Shown piece after piece: positions 26,657 through 34,485 of a DNA stretch of 64,000 nt. This stretch comes from Streptosporangium amethystogenes (GTDB taxonomy: Bacteria > Actinomycetota > Actinomycetes > Streptosporangiales > Streptosporangiaceae). The notes under the pieces were generated by a model that saw only the letters and a program-made list of their open reading frames with translations, did not search any database and was not told the origin of the DNA. The stretch spans positions 62,001 through 126,000 of the forward strand of contig NZ_JOEQ01000013.1 of NCBI RefSeq assembly GCF_000721075.1, read 5' to 3'. The position numbers were made by a program, and so were the translations under genes. Within the stretch, counting starts at the first letter, position 1. Every line of letters begins with the position of its first letter.

Positions 26657-27932
26657 GTCGATCAGGATCGGTGCCCTGGCCCGCGTGGAGGGCGAGGGGT
26701 CCCTGCTGGTGCGCGCCCGCGACGGCCGCGTCACCGACGTGGAGCTGAACATCTACGAGCCGCCGCGCTTCTTCGAGGCGCTGCTGCGCGGCAGGGCCCA
26801 CACCGAACCGCCCGACATCACCGCCCGGATCTGCGGGATCTGCCCGGTGGCCTACCAGATGAGCGCCTGCCAGGCCATCGAGTCCGCCTGCGGGGCGGAG
26901 GTGACCGGGCCGCTCCGGGACCTGCGGCTGCTGCTGTACTACGGCGAGTGGATCGAGTCGCACGCCCTGCACATCCACCTGCTGCACGCCCCCGACTTCC
27001 TGGGCTACGACAGCGGCGTGGCCATGGCGGCCGACCACCGGCCCGTCCTGGAACGGGGGCTGGCGCTGAAGAAGGCCGGCAACGAGCTGGTGGCGGCCCT
27101 CGGCGGGCGGGCGATCCACCCGGTCAACGTGCGGGTGGGCGGCTTCTACCGGGTGCCCGCCCGCACCGAGCTCGCACCGGTCGCCGAACGGCTGCGCCAC
27201 GCCCGCGACCAGGCGCTGGCGACGGTGGAGTGGGTGGCCGGGTTCGACTTTCCCGACGTGGAGCACGACTACCGGTTTCTCGCGCTGAGCCATCCCGCCG
27301 AGTACGCCATCCTGTCCGGCTCGATCTCGGTCAGCGACGGCACCGCCTTCGCGGCGTCCGACTGGCCCGCCCACATCGTCGAGGAGCAGGTGCCGCGCTC
27401 CACCGCCCTGCACGCCCGGCTCGACGGATCCACCGGCTATCTGGTGGGGGCTCTCGCGCGCTACGCCCTGAACGCGCACCTGCTGTCACCGCTGGCCCGG
27501 TCGGCGGCCTCGGACGCCGGACTCGGCCCCGTCTGCCGCAACCCGTTCCGCAGCATCGTGGTCCGGGCCGTGGAGATCCTGCACGCCTGCGACGAGGCGT
27601 TGCGGATCATCGAGGACTACACCGAGCCGGACGCGCCCTCGGTTCCGGTCGAACCCCGCCCCGGAGTCGGCCACGGCGTCTCCGAGGCCCCGCGCGGCAC
27701 GCTCTACCACCGCTACCGGATCGACGACACGGGGCTGATCGCCGAGGCGGACATCGTGCCACCGACCTCGCAGAACCAGGCCCGCATCGAGATGGACCTG
27801 CGCCACCTCGTCGAGCCCCGCCTCGACCTGCCGCGGGGGGAGCTGGCGGCGCTGTGCGAGCGGACGGTACGCAACCACGACCCGTGCATCTCCTGCTCGG
27901 CCCATTTCCTGGATCTGCGGCTGGACCGCTGA
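26646..27932 (+). CDS. hyhL: Group 3b [NiFe] hydrogenase, large (alpha) subunit
   Basis: A 428-residue catalytic subunit. L1 motif RICGIC is at residues 61-66 and L2 motif DPCISCSAH at 412-420; the two CxxC pairs bind the NiFe(CN)2CO centre. Eight residues (FLDLRLDR) follow the final His and would be cut off by a maturation protease after nickel insertion. Length and motifs fit the cytoplasmic NAD(P)-linked group 3b, which in mycobacteria recycles reductant in hypoxia under DosR control. The assembly genes (hypA-F) are not in the window and must lie elsewhere. Confidence 0.93.
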   Translation: MTHKSIRIGALARVEGEGSLLVRARDGRVTDVELNIYEPPRFFEALLRGRAHTEPPDITARICGICPVAYQMSACQAIESACGAEVTGPLRDLRLLLYYGEWIESHALHIHLLHAPDFLGYDSGVAMAADHRPVLERGLALKKAGNELVAALGGRAIHPVNVRVGGFYRVPARTELAPVAERLRHARDQALATVEWVAGFDFPDVEHDYRFLALSHPAEYAILSGSISVSDGTAFAASDWPAHIVEEQVPRSTALHARLDGSTGYLVGALARYALNAHLLSPLARSAASDAGLGPVCRNPFRSIVVRAVEILHACDEALRIIEDYTEPDAPSVPVEPRPGVGHGVSEAPRGTLYHRYRIDDTGLIAEADIVPPTSQNQARIEMDLRHLVEPRLDLPRGELAALCERTVRNHDPCISCSAHFLDLRLDR

Positions 27933-27956
27933 GGCCGGTTTCCGACAGGGGGATTC

Positions 27957-28445
27957 ATGCACGAGCAGGTCGTCATCGGGATCGGCAACGAGTTGCGGGG
28001 CGACGACGCCGCCGGACTGCAGGTGGCCCGGCTGCTGCGCGGCGTCCTGCCGCCCGAGGTTCCCGTGGTCGAGAACGGAGGTGATCCGGCCGAGCTGATC
28101 GAGGCGTGGACCGGTGCGGGCCTGGCGATCGTGATCGACACGGTGCTCTCCGGCGCACCCCCGGGTACGGTGCGCCGGTGCACCGTCCTCGGCCCCGCCG
28201 CCTCCTCCCGGGGTGCTCACCAGACGGCCCCCGCCCTCCGGCACGGCAGTTCCCACGCCCTGGGCATCGCCGACGCCGTCGCACTCGGCCGGATTCTCCG
28301 CCGTCTGCCCCGCGAGCTCGCGCTCTACACCGTTGAGGGCGCCGATTTCGGGCTCGGGGCCCCGGTCACCCCGGCGGTGAAACACGCCGTCGGGAAGCTC
28401 GCCGAGACCGTGGCCGACCTTGTCCGCCCGGAGCGGGCACGGTAG
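27957..28445 (+). CDS. Hydrogenase maturation protease
   Basis: A 162-residue endopeptidase of the HyaD/HycI family. The N-terminal GIGNELRGDDAAGL is the family signature with the nickel-binding Asp/Glu residues; a second conserved acidic residue lies in VIDTVLSGA. It trims the C-terminal tail of the large subunit encoded 24 bases upstream, after nickel insertion. It is the last gene of the operon and is followed by a palindromic terminator. Confidence 0.9.
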   Translation: MHEQVVIGIGNELRGDDAAGLQVARLLRGVLPPEVPVVENGGDPAELIEAWTGAGLAIVIDTVLSGAPPGTVRRCTVLGPAASSRGAHQTAPALRHGSSHALGIADAVALGRILRRLPRELALYTVEGADFGLGAPVTPAVKHAVGKLAETVADLVRPERAR

Positions 28446-28455
28446 CGCCGGAGAA

Positions 28456-28471
28456 CCGGGGAATTCCCCGG
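28456..28471. terminator. Palindromic terminator between the hydrogenase operon and the persulfide operon
   Basis: CCGGGGAATTCCCCGG is a perfect 16-bp palindrome. Flanking CGCCGG and GCGAC can extend the stem. It sits between convergent operons, 11 bases after the protease stop and 30 bases before the TauE stop. Confidence 0.6.
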
Positions 28472-28500
28472 CGACGGCATGACGGCCGAGAGGGTCACGC

Positions 28501-29283
28501 TCAGCCGACCGGCGCCACCAGGTCGAGCACTCCCTGGGCCAGGACGAAGACGGCCACCACGAGGACGAGGTAGGCGAACCAGCGGCGCAGGCGCTCGGCG
28601 TCCAGGTAGCGGCCCAGGCGGGCGGCGGCCAGCGACCCGATCACCGCGGCCGTCGTGAAGGCCCCGATGACCGTGTAGTCCAGGTCGGCGCCATCGGCGT
28701 GGGCGACGAACCCGGCCGCCGAGTTGACCACCACGATGAGCAGCGAGGTGCCGACCGCGGCCGTCATCGGCAACCCCAGCGCCAGCACCAGGGCCGGGAT
28801 GATGAGGAACCCTCCGCCGACGCCGAACAGGCCGGTCAGCGCGCCCACAGCCGCGCCGGCGGCGACGGACCTGGGCAGGCAGCTGCGCCAGTTCACCCCT
28901 CCGCCGGGCAGCGCACAGGCCCCGCCGGCCGGGGCGTCGCCGGCCAGCATCCGCCCGCCGGCCACCGCCATGAGCACGGCGAACCCGATCAGGATCGCCT
29001 GCGGAGGCAGCGCCCGGTTGATCGCGGCGCCCCCGAACGCGGCCAGGGCCCCGGCACCGCCGAACACCGCGGCGATGCGCCAGCGCACCTGTCCGGCCCG
29101 GATGCGCGGCAGTACGGCGCTGGCCGAGGAGACGCCCACCACCAGCAGCGAGGCCGGCACCGCCGAGGCCGGCGGCAGTCCCGCCCCGTACACCAGGGCG
29201 GGCATCGCCAGGATCGACCCGCCGCCCCCCAGCAGCCCGAGCAGGATGCCGATCATCGCGCCCAGGCCGAGCGCCGCCGTCAA
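28501..29283 (-). CDS. TauE/SafE-type sulfite exporter
   Basis: A 260-residue membrane protein with about eight hydrophobic segments in two halves, each with a glycine-rich turn (LLGLLGGGGSILAMPALVY and TGLFGVGGGFLIIPALVL) typical of the TauE/SafE family. TTG at 29283 overlaps the upstream stop (TTGA) and follows GGGAGG, so I use it. In sulfur-oxidising operons these proteins export sulfite or similar anions, the product of persulfide oxidation. It is the last gene of the CstR-controlled operon. Confidence 0.85.
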   Translation of the reverse strand: MTAALGLGAMIGILLGLLGGGGSILAMPALVYGAGLPPASAVPASLLVVGVSSASAVLPRIRAGQVRWRIAAVFGGAGALAAFGGAAINRALPPQAILIGFAVLMAVAGGRMLAGDAPAGGACALPGGGVNWRSCLPRSVAAGAAVGALTGLFGVGGGFLIIPALVLALGLPMTAAVGTSLLIVVVNSAAGFVAHADGADLDYTVIGAFTTAAVIGSLAAARLGRYLDAERLRRWFAYLVLVVAVFVLAQGVLDLVAPVG

Positions 29284-29888
29284 GAGGTCGCCTCCCGTTG
29301 CGCCAACCGGCCCAGCACCGCCTCCAGGCTGGGCCGGCGGGGGCCTCGGTTGTAGGGGAGTTTGGCCAGCAGCATGCCCATCGCGCAGGTGTTGGAGAGC
29401 GCGGCGAAGGTCAGTCCGCCACCGATCGCGGCGGCGAGCCATCTGGCCGGTGGGAACAGCGTGCCGGCCAGGATCGAGGTCAGCACGAGGGATCCGGCCA
29501 CCAGGCGCACCTGGCGTTCCAGCTCCCAGCGGGCCCGGCCGGTACGGAGCGGCGCACCGGTCCCCTGCCAGGCGAGGATTCCCCCCTCCAGCAGGCGCGG
29601 AGCCGCCTGGCCGGCTCCGGACAGGGCCGCCGCGGCCTGCGCGGCGCGCTGCCCGGAGCGGCAGACGAGCACCACCTGCTCCCGCCGGGGGCCGTCGAGG
29701 TGGGCGCGCAGCCGTTCACGGTGCTCGCGCAGCAGATCCAGCGGCACGTTGACCGAGCCGGGGATGTGGGCGGTCTCGAACTCACCGGGGGTGCGCACGT
29801 CGATCAGCCAGGGCGCCTGCCCGGAGTCCATCAGCCGGCGCAGGGCGGCCGCGTCCAGCGTGGCGGGCGTGTCGGGACGAATGGTCAT
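29280..29888 (-). CDS. Rhodanese domain protein with DUF2892 membrane tail
   Basis: A 202-residue protein. The rhodanese domain (residues about 10-115) has the active Cys loop LVCRSGQRA, which moves sulfane sulfur. The C-terminal 80 residues hold hydrophobic helices (LVAGSLVLTSILAGTLF and LAAAIGGGLTFAAL) of the DUF2892 type, and a third Cys-containing stretch (NTCAMGMLLAKLPYN). Start at 29888 overlaps the upstream stop (ATGA). It likely anchors persulfide transfer at the membrane and feeds or drains the MBL enzyme. Confidence 0.87.
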   Translation of the reverse strand: MTIRPDTPATLDAAALRRLMDSGQAPWLIDVRTPGEFETAHIPGSVNVPLDLLREHRERLRAHLDGPRREQVVLVCRSGQRAAQAAAALSGAGQAAPRLLEGGILAWQGTGAPLRTGRARWELERQVRLVAGSLVLTSILAGTLFPPARWLAAAIGGGLTFAALSNTCAMGMLLAKLPYNRGPRRPSLEAVLGRLAQREATS

Positions 29889-31282
29889 GGGGTCTCCTCG
29901 ATGCTCAGGCCGCTTTCGGCCGCTTGGGAGTAGTCGTCGTCGATGTGCACGACCTGGCGTCCGGCGCGGGCCAGCAGGCTGCTCGCGGCGGCGGCCCGGT
30001 ACCCGGAGCCGCAGTGCACCCACACGGTCCCGTCCGGGATCTCGGCCAGGCGGTGCGGTAGTTCGGGCAGCGGGAGGTGCGTCGCGCCGTCGATGTGCCC
30101 GGCGTGCCATTCGTTGCGCAGCCGCACGTCCAGCACGACGTCGGGGGCGGGCAGATCACGCACGTTACTGCCGTCGCGCACGGCGGCCAGTTCGGCGAAC
30201 GTGGCGACGGTCAGCTCACCCAGCCTGCTGTCGTCGCCACCGGCCCACTGCTCGGGGGTACCGGTCGCGGCGGCGGCCGGACGGTCGATGCCGATGCGCG
30301 CCAGCTCGCGCTGGGCGGCGGCCACCTGCTCCGCCGATTCGCCCAGCAGCGTGATGGGCGCTCCCCAGGGGGCCATCCAGCCCAGCCAGGTCGACATCGG
30401 GCCGTCCAGGCCGAAGCTCAGCGTTCCGGCCAGATGCCGCTGGGTGAACGCCTTGCGTGAGCGCAGGTCCACCACCCATTCACCGGCGTCGATACGCGCG
30501 CGCAGCCCGGCGGCGTCGGCCCGCCTCGCCGGGGTCAGGTCGATCAGGTCCGCGCCGGCGGCGTTCCTGGCGCCCATGTGGGCGTAGTAGGCGGGGTAGG
30601 CGTCCAGTCCGGCGAGGGTCTGGATGACGAAGTCGTCGGACTCCAGCCGCAGCGCCGGGTTGGCGCCGCGCTCGCGTCCTATCGTCGAGGATGAGGCGTC
30701 GGTCTGGGTGGCCGAGCAGAAGCTGCCGAACCCGTGGGTGGGCCAGACCTGCGTACCGTCGGGCAGCAGGTCGGCCAGCCGTCGCACCGAGGCGTGCTGG
30801 TGCCGGGCCAGGGCGTGGGCGTGCCGGGCGCCGAGCAGGTCCGTGCGGCCGGTGGTGCCGAACAGCAGCGACCCGCCGGTGAACACCCCCACCGGCCCGC
30901 CCGGACCGCCGAGCACGTAGGACAGATGGTGGAAGGTGTGCCCGGGGGTGGCCACCGCGCGAAGGCGCATCGACGGTGACAGCGCCATCTCGTCGCCGTC
31001 GCTCACGGGCACCCGGTCGAAGGTGACCTCGTCGGCCGCCGCCACCAGGTAGGCCGCACCGGTCAGCCTGGCCAGGGCCAGCCCGCCGGAGACGTAGTCG
31101 TTGTGCAGATGGGTCTCGGCCACGTGGGTGACGCGCACGCCCAGCCGGCCGGCCAGGGCCAGGATCCGGTCGATGTCCCGTTGCGGGTCGACCACCAGCG
31201 CCACCTGCCCGTCGTGGGCCAGGTAGCTGCGGTCCCCCAGTGAGGAGGTCTCCACCACCACTGTCTCGATCGTCGTCATCAT
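29885..31282 (-). CDS. MBL-fold persulfide dioxygenase fused to two rhodanese domains
   Basis: A 465-residue fusion. The N-terminal metallo-beta-lactamase fold carries THLHNDYVSGG, PGHTFHH and WPTHGFG, the iron ligands of persulfide dioxygenase-like enzymes. The first rhodanese domain (about 260-350) has no Cys in its active loop (ITLLGESAEQ), so it is structural; the second (to the end) has HCGSGYR with the catalytic Cys. It oxidises glutathione- or similar persulfide to sulfite, with the rhodaneses passing sulfur. First gene of the operon with rhodanese-DUF2892 and TauE, under the CstR operators upstream. A second ATG (31279) is possible. Confidence 0.88.
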   Translation of the reverse strand: MMTTIETVVVETSSLGDRSYLAHDGQVALVVDPQRDIDRILALAGRLGVRVTHVAETHLHNDYVSGGLALARLTGAAYLVAAADEVTFDRVPVSDGDEMALSPSMRLRAVATPGHTFHHLSYVLGGPGGPVGVFTGGSLLFGTTGRTDLLGARHAHALARHQHASVRRLADLLPDGTQVWPTHGFGSFCSATQTDASSSTIGRERGANPALRLESDDFVIQTLAGLDAYPAYYAHMGARNAAGADLIDLTPARRADAAGLRARIDAGEWVVDLRSRKAFTQRHLAGTLSFGLDGPMSTWLGWMAPWGAPITLLGESAEQVAAAQRELARIGIDRPAAAATGTPEQWAGGDDSRLGELTVATFAELAAVRDGSNVRDLPAPDVVLDVRLRNEWHAGHIDGATHLPLPELPHRLAEIPDGTVWVHCGSGYRAAAASSLLARAGRQVVHIDDDYSQAAESGLSIEETP

Positions 31283-31422
31283 CGCCTCTCACTTCGTTGT
31301 TGTTGTCTTCGCCGGCGGGTGAGGACCGACCAGGCCCGGGTTTCACGCCGGATGGGTCCGGCGTCGCCGCGGCCCGCCCGGGACCGCGTCACGGAAGGCG
31401 ATCACCCCGCTTCGGTGCGAAT

Positions 31423-31438
31423 ATACCCGGGGGGGTAT
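31423..31438. promoter_or_regulatory. CstR/CsoR operator upstream of the persulfide operon
   Basis: ATACCCGGGGGGGTAT (A/T-flanked C- and G-runs) is the usual operator shape of CsoR/CstR repressors. It lies 141 bases upstream of the MBL-rhodanese start. Confidence 0.7.
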
Positions 31439-31467
31439 CCTTCGGACAGAAGTCCGCCACGCCTTCC

Positions 31468-31505
31468 GTCACACCTCGCCCACCGCGTGGCGGGCGGGGT
31501 GTGAC
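31468..31505. terminator. Terminator after cstR
   Basis: GTCACACCTCGCCC and GGGCGGGGTGTGAC form a 14-bp stem with one G-T pair around a 10-base loop, 19 bases beyond the cstR stop. It should stop leftward transcription from cstR before the MBL operon. Confidence 0.75.
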
Positions 31506-31523
31506 GGTGTCACGACGCCGGTG

Positions 31524-31793
31524 TCACGACAGGGCCAGGAACAGTTTCTCCAGCCGCTCCTGGCTGATCGGCGGCTGCTCGCCGCGCTCACGCGCCATCT
31601 GGCACTGCTGCATACCCGTCGATATGATCTTGAATCCGGCCCGGTCCAGCGCCTTGGAGACCGCCGCCAGCTGGGTCAGCACCCGCTCGCAGTCGTCCCC
31701 GTTCTCGATCATCGCGATCACTCCGCCCAGCTGCCCCTGGGCCCGCTTGAGTCGTGTCAGCGCGTCCGACAGGACCGTCGCGTCCATCTCCAT
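31524..31793 (-). CDS. CstR-type persulfide-sensing repressor (CsoR family)
   Basis: An 89-residue all-helical repressor of the CsoR family (DUF156). It has two cysteines, C35 and C64, 29 apart, the spacing of the persulfide-sensing pair in CstR, and lacks the copper-binding His four residues before the second Cys (there is Gly), so copper sensing is unlikely. Persulfides should form a di- or trisulfide bridge and release the operators at 31423 and 31818. It faces the same direction as the operon it controls and sits just upstream of it. Start at 31793 follows GGAGGTG. Confidence 0.88.
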   Translation of the reverse strand: MEMDATVLSDALTRLKRAQGQLGGVIAMIENGDDCERVLTQLAAVSKALDRAGFKIISTGMQQCQMARERGEQPPISQERLEKLFLALS

Positions 31794-31817
31794 CCCGCCT
31801 CACCTCCGCCCCCAATA

Positions 31818-31831
31818 TACCCCCGGGGGTA
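31818..31831. promoter_or_regulatory. CstR autoregulatory operator
   Basis: TACCCCCGGGGGTA is a perfect 14-bp palindrome within an AT flank, 25 bases upstream of the cstR start, matching the operator at 31423. Confidence 0.75.
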
Positions 31832-31853
31832 CATGGGTGCGATGTGAGAGACC

Positions 31854-33182
31854 TCACGCCGACGGTCCGAGGTGACCGGTGAACCAGTCACGGGCGAGGG
31901 CGGCGACGCTTTCGAGTGCCCCCGGCTCTTCGAACAGGTGGGTGGCGCCGGGGACGACCTGGAGCAGGCTCTCGCAGCGCAGTCGTTCCTGCGCGGCCCG
32001 GTTGAGGTCGAGCACCACCCCGTCGGCACCCCCCACGATCAGCAGGGTCGCCGCCCGGACCTCAGGCAGCCGGGACCCGGCCAGATCGGGTCGCCCACCC
32101 CTGGAGACGACGGCGGCGACCTCGCAGCCCGGCTCCGCCGCCGCCCACAGCGCGGCCGCCGCTCCGGTACTCGCTCCGAAGTAGCCGACCGGGAGACCCG
32201 CCGCCCAGGGTTGACCACCCAGCCAGCCGGTCACCCGGACGAGCCTTTCGGCCAGCAGCCCGATGTCGAACACGTTGCCTCTGTCGGCCCCCTCCTCCAG
32301 GGTGAGCAGGTCGAACAGGAGCGTCCCCAGACCGGCGCCGTTGAGCACACCGGCCACGTACCGGTTACGCGGGCTGTGCCGGCTGCTGCCACTGCCGTGC
32401 ACGAACACCACCACTCCCCCGGCGCCGTCCGGGACGACGAGCCGGCCGGGCAACCTGACCTGCCCGGCGTCCACCAGGACCTCCTCGTCGCGGCCGGGCG
32501 GATCGGAGGTCGCGCTCCCGTCGCTCCCGTCGTGCTCCCTTGCCGCGGGCGCGGCCCTTCGCAGCAGATCGGCCACCTGCTCATCGGTGGTCTGGGAAAA
32601 ATCGATGTACCAGACGCCGACCGCCAGCAGGCGTTCCGGTGTCCGCAGGCAGACCACCTCGTCGGCGACCTCGCGCAGGCTCGCGATCGTCTCCGGTGAC
32701 CCCACCGGCACCGCCAGCACCACCCGTGAGGCCCCCCGTGCCCGGGCGACCTGGCAGGCGACACGCGCCGTCCCCCCGGTGGCGACCCCGTCGTCCACCA
32801 CGATCGCCGTACGGCCCGTCAGGTCCACCGGAGCGCGGTCGCCGCGCAGTTGGCGCGCGCGGCGCAGGACCTCGGCCCGCTCGTACTCCTCCACCTCGGC
32901 CGTCTCCGCGTAGGTGAGCTCCGTGAGCAGCACGATGTCGTGATTGATGACGCGGACCCCGCCCTCCCCCACGGCGCCGAACCCGAGTTCCGGCTGGAAC
33001 GGCACCCCGAGCTTACGGACCACGATCACGTCCAGTGGCGCGTCAAGGACCCGGGCCACTTCGAACGCCACCGGCACGCCGCCCCTGGGCAGCCCCAGAA
33101 CGACCACTTCTTCATCAGCGCCGACAGACCCGCGTAACCGTTCGGCCAGCCGCAGGCCCGCATCCTGACGATCGGCGAACAC
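31854..33182 (-). CDS. Phosphoribosyltransferase fused to a dienelactone-hydrolase-like domain
   Basis: A 442-residue fusion. The N-terminal half is a type I phosphoribosyltransferase (LGLPRGGVPVAFEVA; PRPP loop VVDDGVATGGTA). The C-terminal half is an alpha/beta hydrolase with a GASTG nucleophile elbow (Ser) and HGSGSS oxyanion loop. This fusion occurs in DosR-type regulons of mycobacteria and streptomycetes; its substrate is unknown. GTG at 33182 is used because GGAAGGGGG precedes it by 5 bases; upstream in-frame ATG codons lie in non-coding-like sequence. Tandem DosR-like repeats lie about 200-245 bases upstream. Confidence 0.82.
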   Translation of the reverse strand: MFADRQDAGLRLAERLRGSVGADEEVVVLGLPRGGVPVAFEVARVLDAPLDVIVVRKLGVPFQPELGFGAVGEGGVRVINHDIVLLTELTYAETAEVEEYERAEVLRRARQLRGDRAPVDLTGRTAIVVDDGVATGGTARVACQVARARGASRVVLAVPVGSPETIASLREVADEVVCLRTPERLLAVGVWYIDFSQTTDEQVADLLRRAAPAAREHDGSDGSATSDPPGRDEEVLVDAGQVRLPGRLVVPDGAGGVVVFVHGSGSSRHSPRNRYVAGVLNGAGLGTLLFDLLTLEEGADRGNVFDIGLLAERLVRVTGWLGGQPWAAGLPVGYFGASTGAAAALWAAAEPGCEVAAVVSRGGRPDLAGSRLPEVRAATLLIVGGADGVVLDLNRAAQERLRCESLLQVVPGATHLFEEPGALESVAALARDWFTGHLGPSA

Positions 33183-33529
33183 CGCGTCCCCCCTTCCGAG
33201 GCCCCGCACGCCTCCGCTCACCCGCGGAGAATCGAGATCACGTCGCGGCCGGAGACAGTGTGGGTGTCCGCGTCCGGCTTCGCCGGGCGACCGGCCGCTC
33301 ATCGATCGGCGTGGCTCTCCCACAGCCGACGGCGAGACTTCATCCCCAACAGCCAATATCAGCCGCCGGGGCATCCCAGCGGTAGGGCTGAAGGCCCCGG
33401 TTCGTGAGGGCGGAAGGTCCCGGTTCGCAACCTCATCTAGGAGAACAACCGGCCAGGCGGCCCCATTTCACGAGTACGGGCCCGCTTCCTGAGCGCCGCT
33501 CCCCCGGGGGGATCCACCGGGGTGAAGGC
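33183..33529. other. Gap upstream of the PRTase gene holding a tandem DosR-like repeat
   Basis: Apart from the tandem boxes at 33385-33427 I see no gene here. The 200-base distance from the boxes to the PRTase start is longer than for the other units, so either the promoter has a long leader or the boxes serve a different transcript. Confidence 0.5.
33385..33427. promoter_or_regulatory. Tandem 20-bp DosR-like repeats
   Basis: GGGCTGAAGGCCCCGGTTCG (33385-33404) and GGGCGGAAGGTCCCGGTTCG (33408-33427) are near-identical direct repeats 23 bp apart. Read leftward each contains GGG-AC or GC, CTTC, and a GCCC half, the DosR layout. They point towards the PRTase gene. Confidence 0.65.
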
Positions 33530-33895
33530 TCAGGACACGATGCCCCCCTCGCGCTCTTCGAGCACGCGGCCGTTCTCGTCCACGATCAGGTATTCGAGCT
33601 CGCAGCCGATGCCCGCCTCGCCACAGGCGGCGATCAGAGCCCTCAGGCGGGCCCGGGCCTCGGCGACCGTCGCCTTGAGGGTGCCGGACAGCAGGTAATG
33701 GGGTTCCTGGTCGCGGCGGTTCACGGGCTGGGCGTAGAGCGAGATGATCTCGCTGTCGTAGTCGATCTCCCAGCCGAAAAAGTGGAGCGCGACGCGGACC
33801 GGGCCACCCGCCCAGACCTCCAGAACACGCGCCATGGTCGGGTGGTCGTCACCGTCCAGAACCCCGGCGTACTCGACGTACTCGATGTCGGCCAT
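33530..33895 (-). CDS. Conserved-looking hypothetical protein
   Basis: About 121 residues starting MADIEYVEYAGVLDGDD. It is acidic, without signal peptide, membrane segment or known motif; the central stretch is beta-rich (VRVALHFFGWEIDYDSEIISLYAQPVN) and the rest helical. There is no clear ribosome site, and a start 12 bases further upstream (33907) is possible. It is divergent from the PPOX gene and shares its DosR-box region (117 bases away), so it may belong to the hypoxia regulon. I do not recognise the family. Confidence 0.55.
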   Translation of the reverse strand: MADIEYVEYAGVLDGDDHPTMARVLEVWAGGPVRVALHFFGWEIDYDSEIISLYAQPVNRRDQEPHYLLSGTLKATVAEARARLRALIAACGEAGIGCELEYLIVDENGRVLEEREGGIVS

Positions 33896-34011
33896 GGTCA
33901 CGATCATCACAGATGAAACCGGGACGCCGGTGAGATCCGGCAGCCCGAAAGGCGACACCGGCGTTGAACGCGTACCACAGGCCTCCCCGAGGGCCGAACA
34001 TCGCCAATGAC

Positions 34012-34025
34012 GGGACTTTAGCCCC
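34012..34025. promoter_or_regulatory. DosR box upstream of the PPOX gene
   Basis: GGGACTTTAGCCCC: almost the full mycobacterial DosR consensus. It is 38 bases upstream of the PPOX start at 34063; its position inside the longer frame supports that later start. A weaker partner (GGGCC half) lies 21 bp upstream. Confidence 0.78.
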
Positions 34026-34062
34026 TAACGTGCCCGGTACGCCGACGGGCAGCCTGGGAGGC

Positions 34063-34482
34063 ATGAAGCTCGACTCGGCAGGCCTTGAAGTGCTTTCCCG
34101 GCCGGAGTGCCTCGAACTCCTGGGCTCGGTCTCGATCGGACGGATCGTGTTCACCGACCGTGCCCTTCCGGCCGTGCAGCCGGTCAACTTCGCCCTCGAC
34201 GGCGAGACGGTGGTGATCCGCACCACCATCGGTTCCAAGCTCGCCGCGGCGGCCCGCGACGCGATCGTCGCCTTCGAGGCCGACGACTTCGATCCGTCGG
34301 CGCGCACCGGCTGGTCGGTCACCGCGGTGGGGCCCGCGCGAGCCGTGTACGAGTCGCGGGAGATCGAACGCCTGGCCCGGCTGCCCCTGACCGCCTGGGC
34401 ACCGGCAAGCCGGGACCACTACATCCTGGTGCAGACGGGCCATCTCACCGGCCGCCGAATTTCGCCCAGATCCGTGGACTAG
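34063..34482 (+). CDS. Pyridoxamine 5'-phosphate oxidase-like flavoprotein (PPOX)
   Basis: A 139-residue split-barrel flavoprotein (VSIGRIVFTDRALPAVQPVNF; SKLAAAARDAIVAFEADDFD; GWSVTAVGPAR). PPOX-type proteins bind FMN or F420 and reduce or protect redox-active compounds; DosR regulons of mycobacteria contain several. The ATG at 34063 follows GGGAGG, and a DosR box lies just before. A second PPOX domain occurs at 57950-58621 fused to a helix-turn-helix. Confidence 0.82.
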   Translation: MKLDSAGLEVLSRPECLELLGSVSIGRIVFTDRALPAVQPVNFALDGETVVIRTTIGSKLAAAARDAIVAFEADDFDPSARTGWSVTAVGPARAVYESREIERLARLPLTAWAPASRDHYILVQTGHLTGRRISPRSVD

Positions 34483-34485
34483 GAA

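Noticed and set aside
31524..31793. Reading the repressor as a copper-sensing CsoR
   Set aside because: The His that binds copper four residues before the second Cys is absent (Gly), and the neighbours handle sulfur rather than copper.
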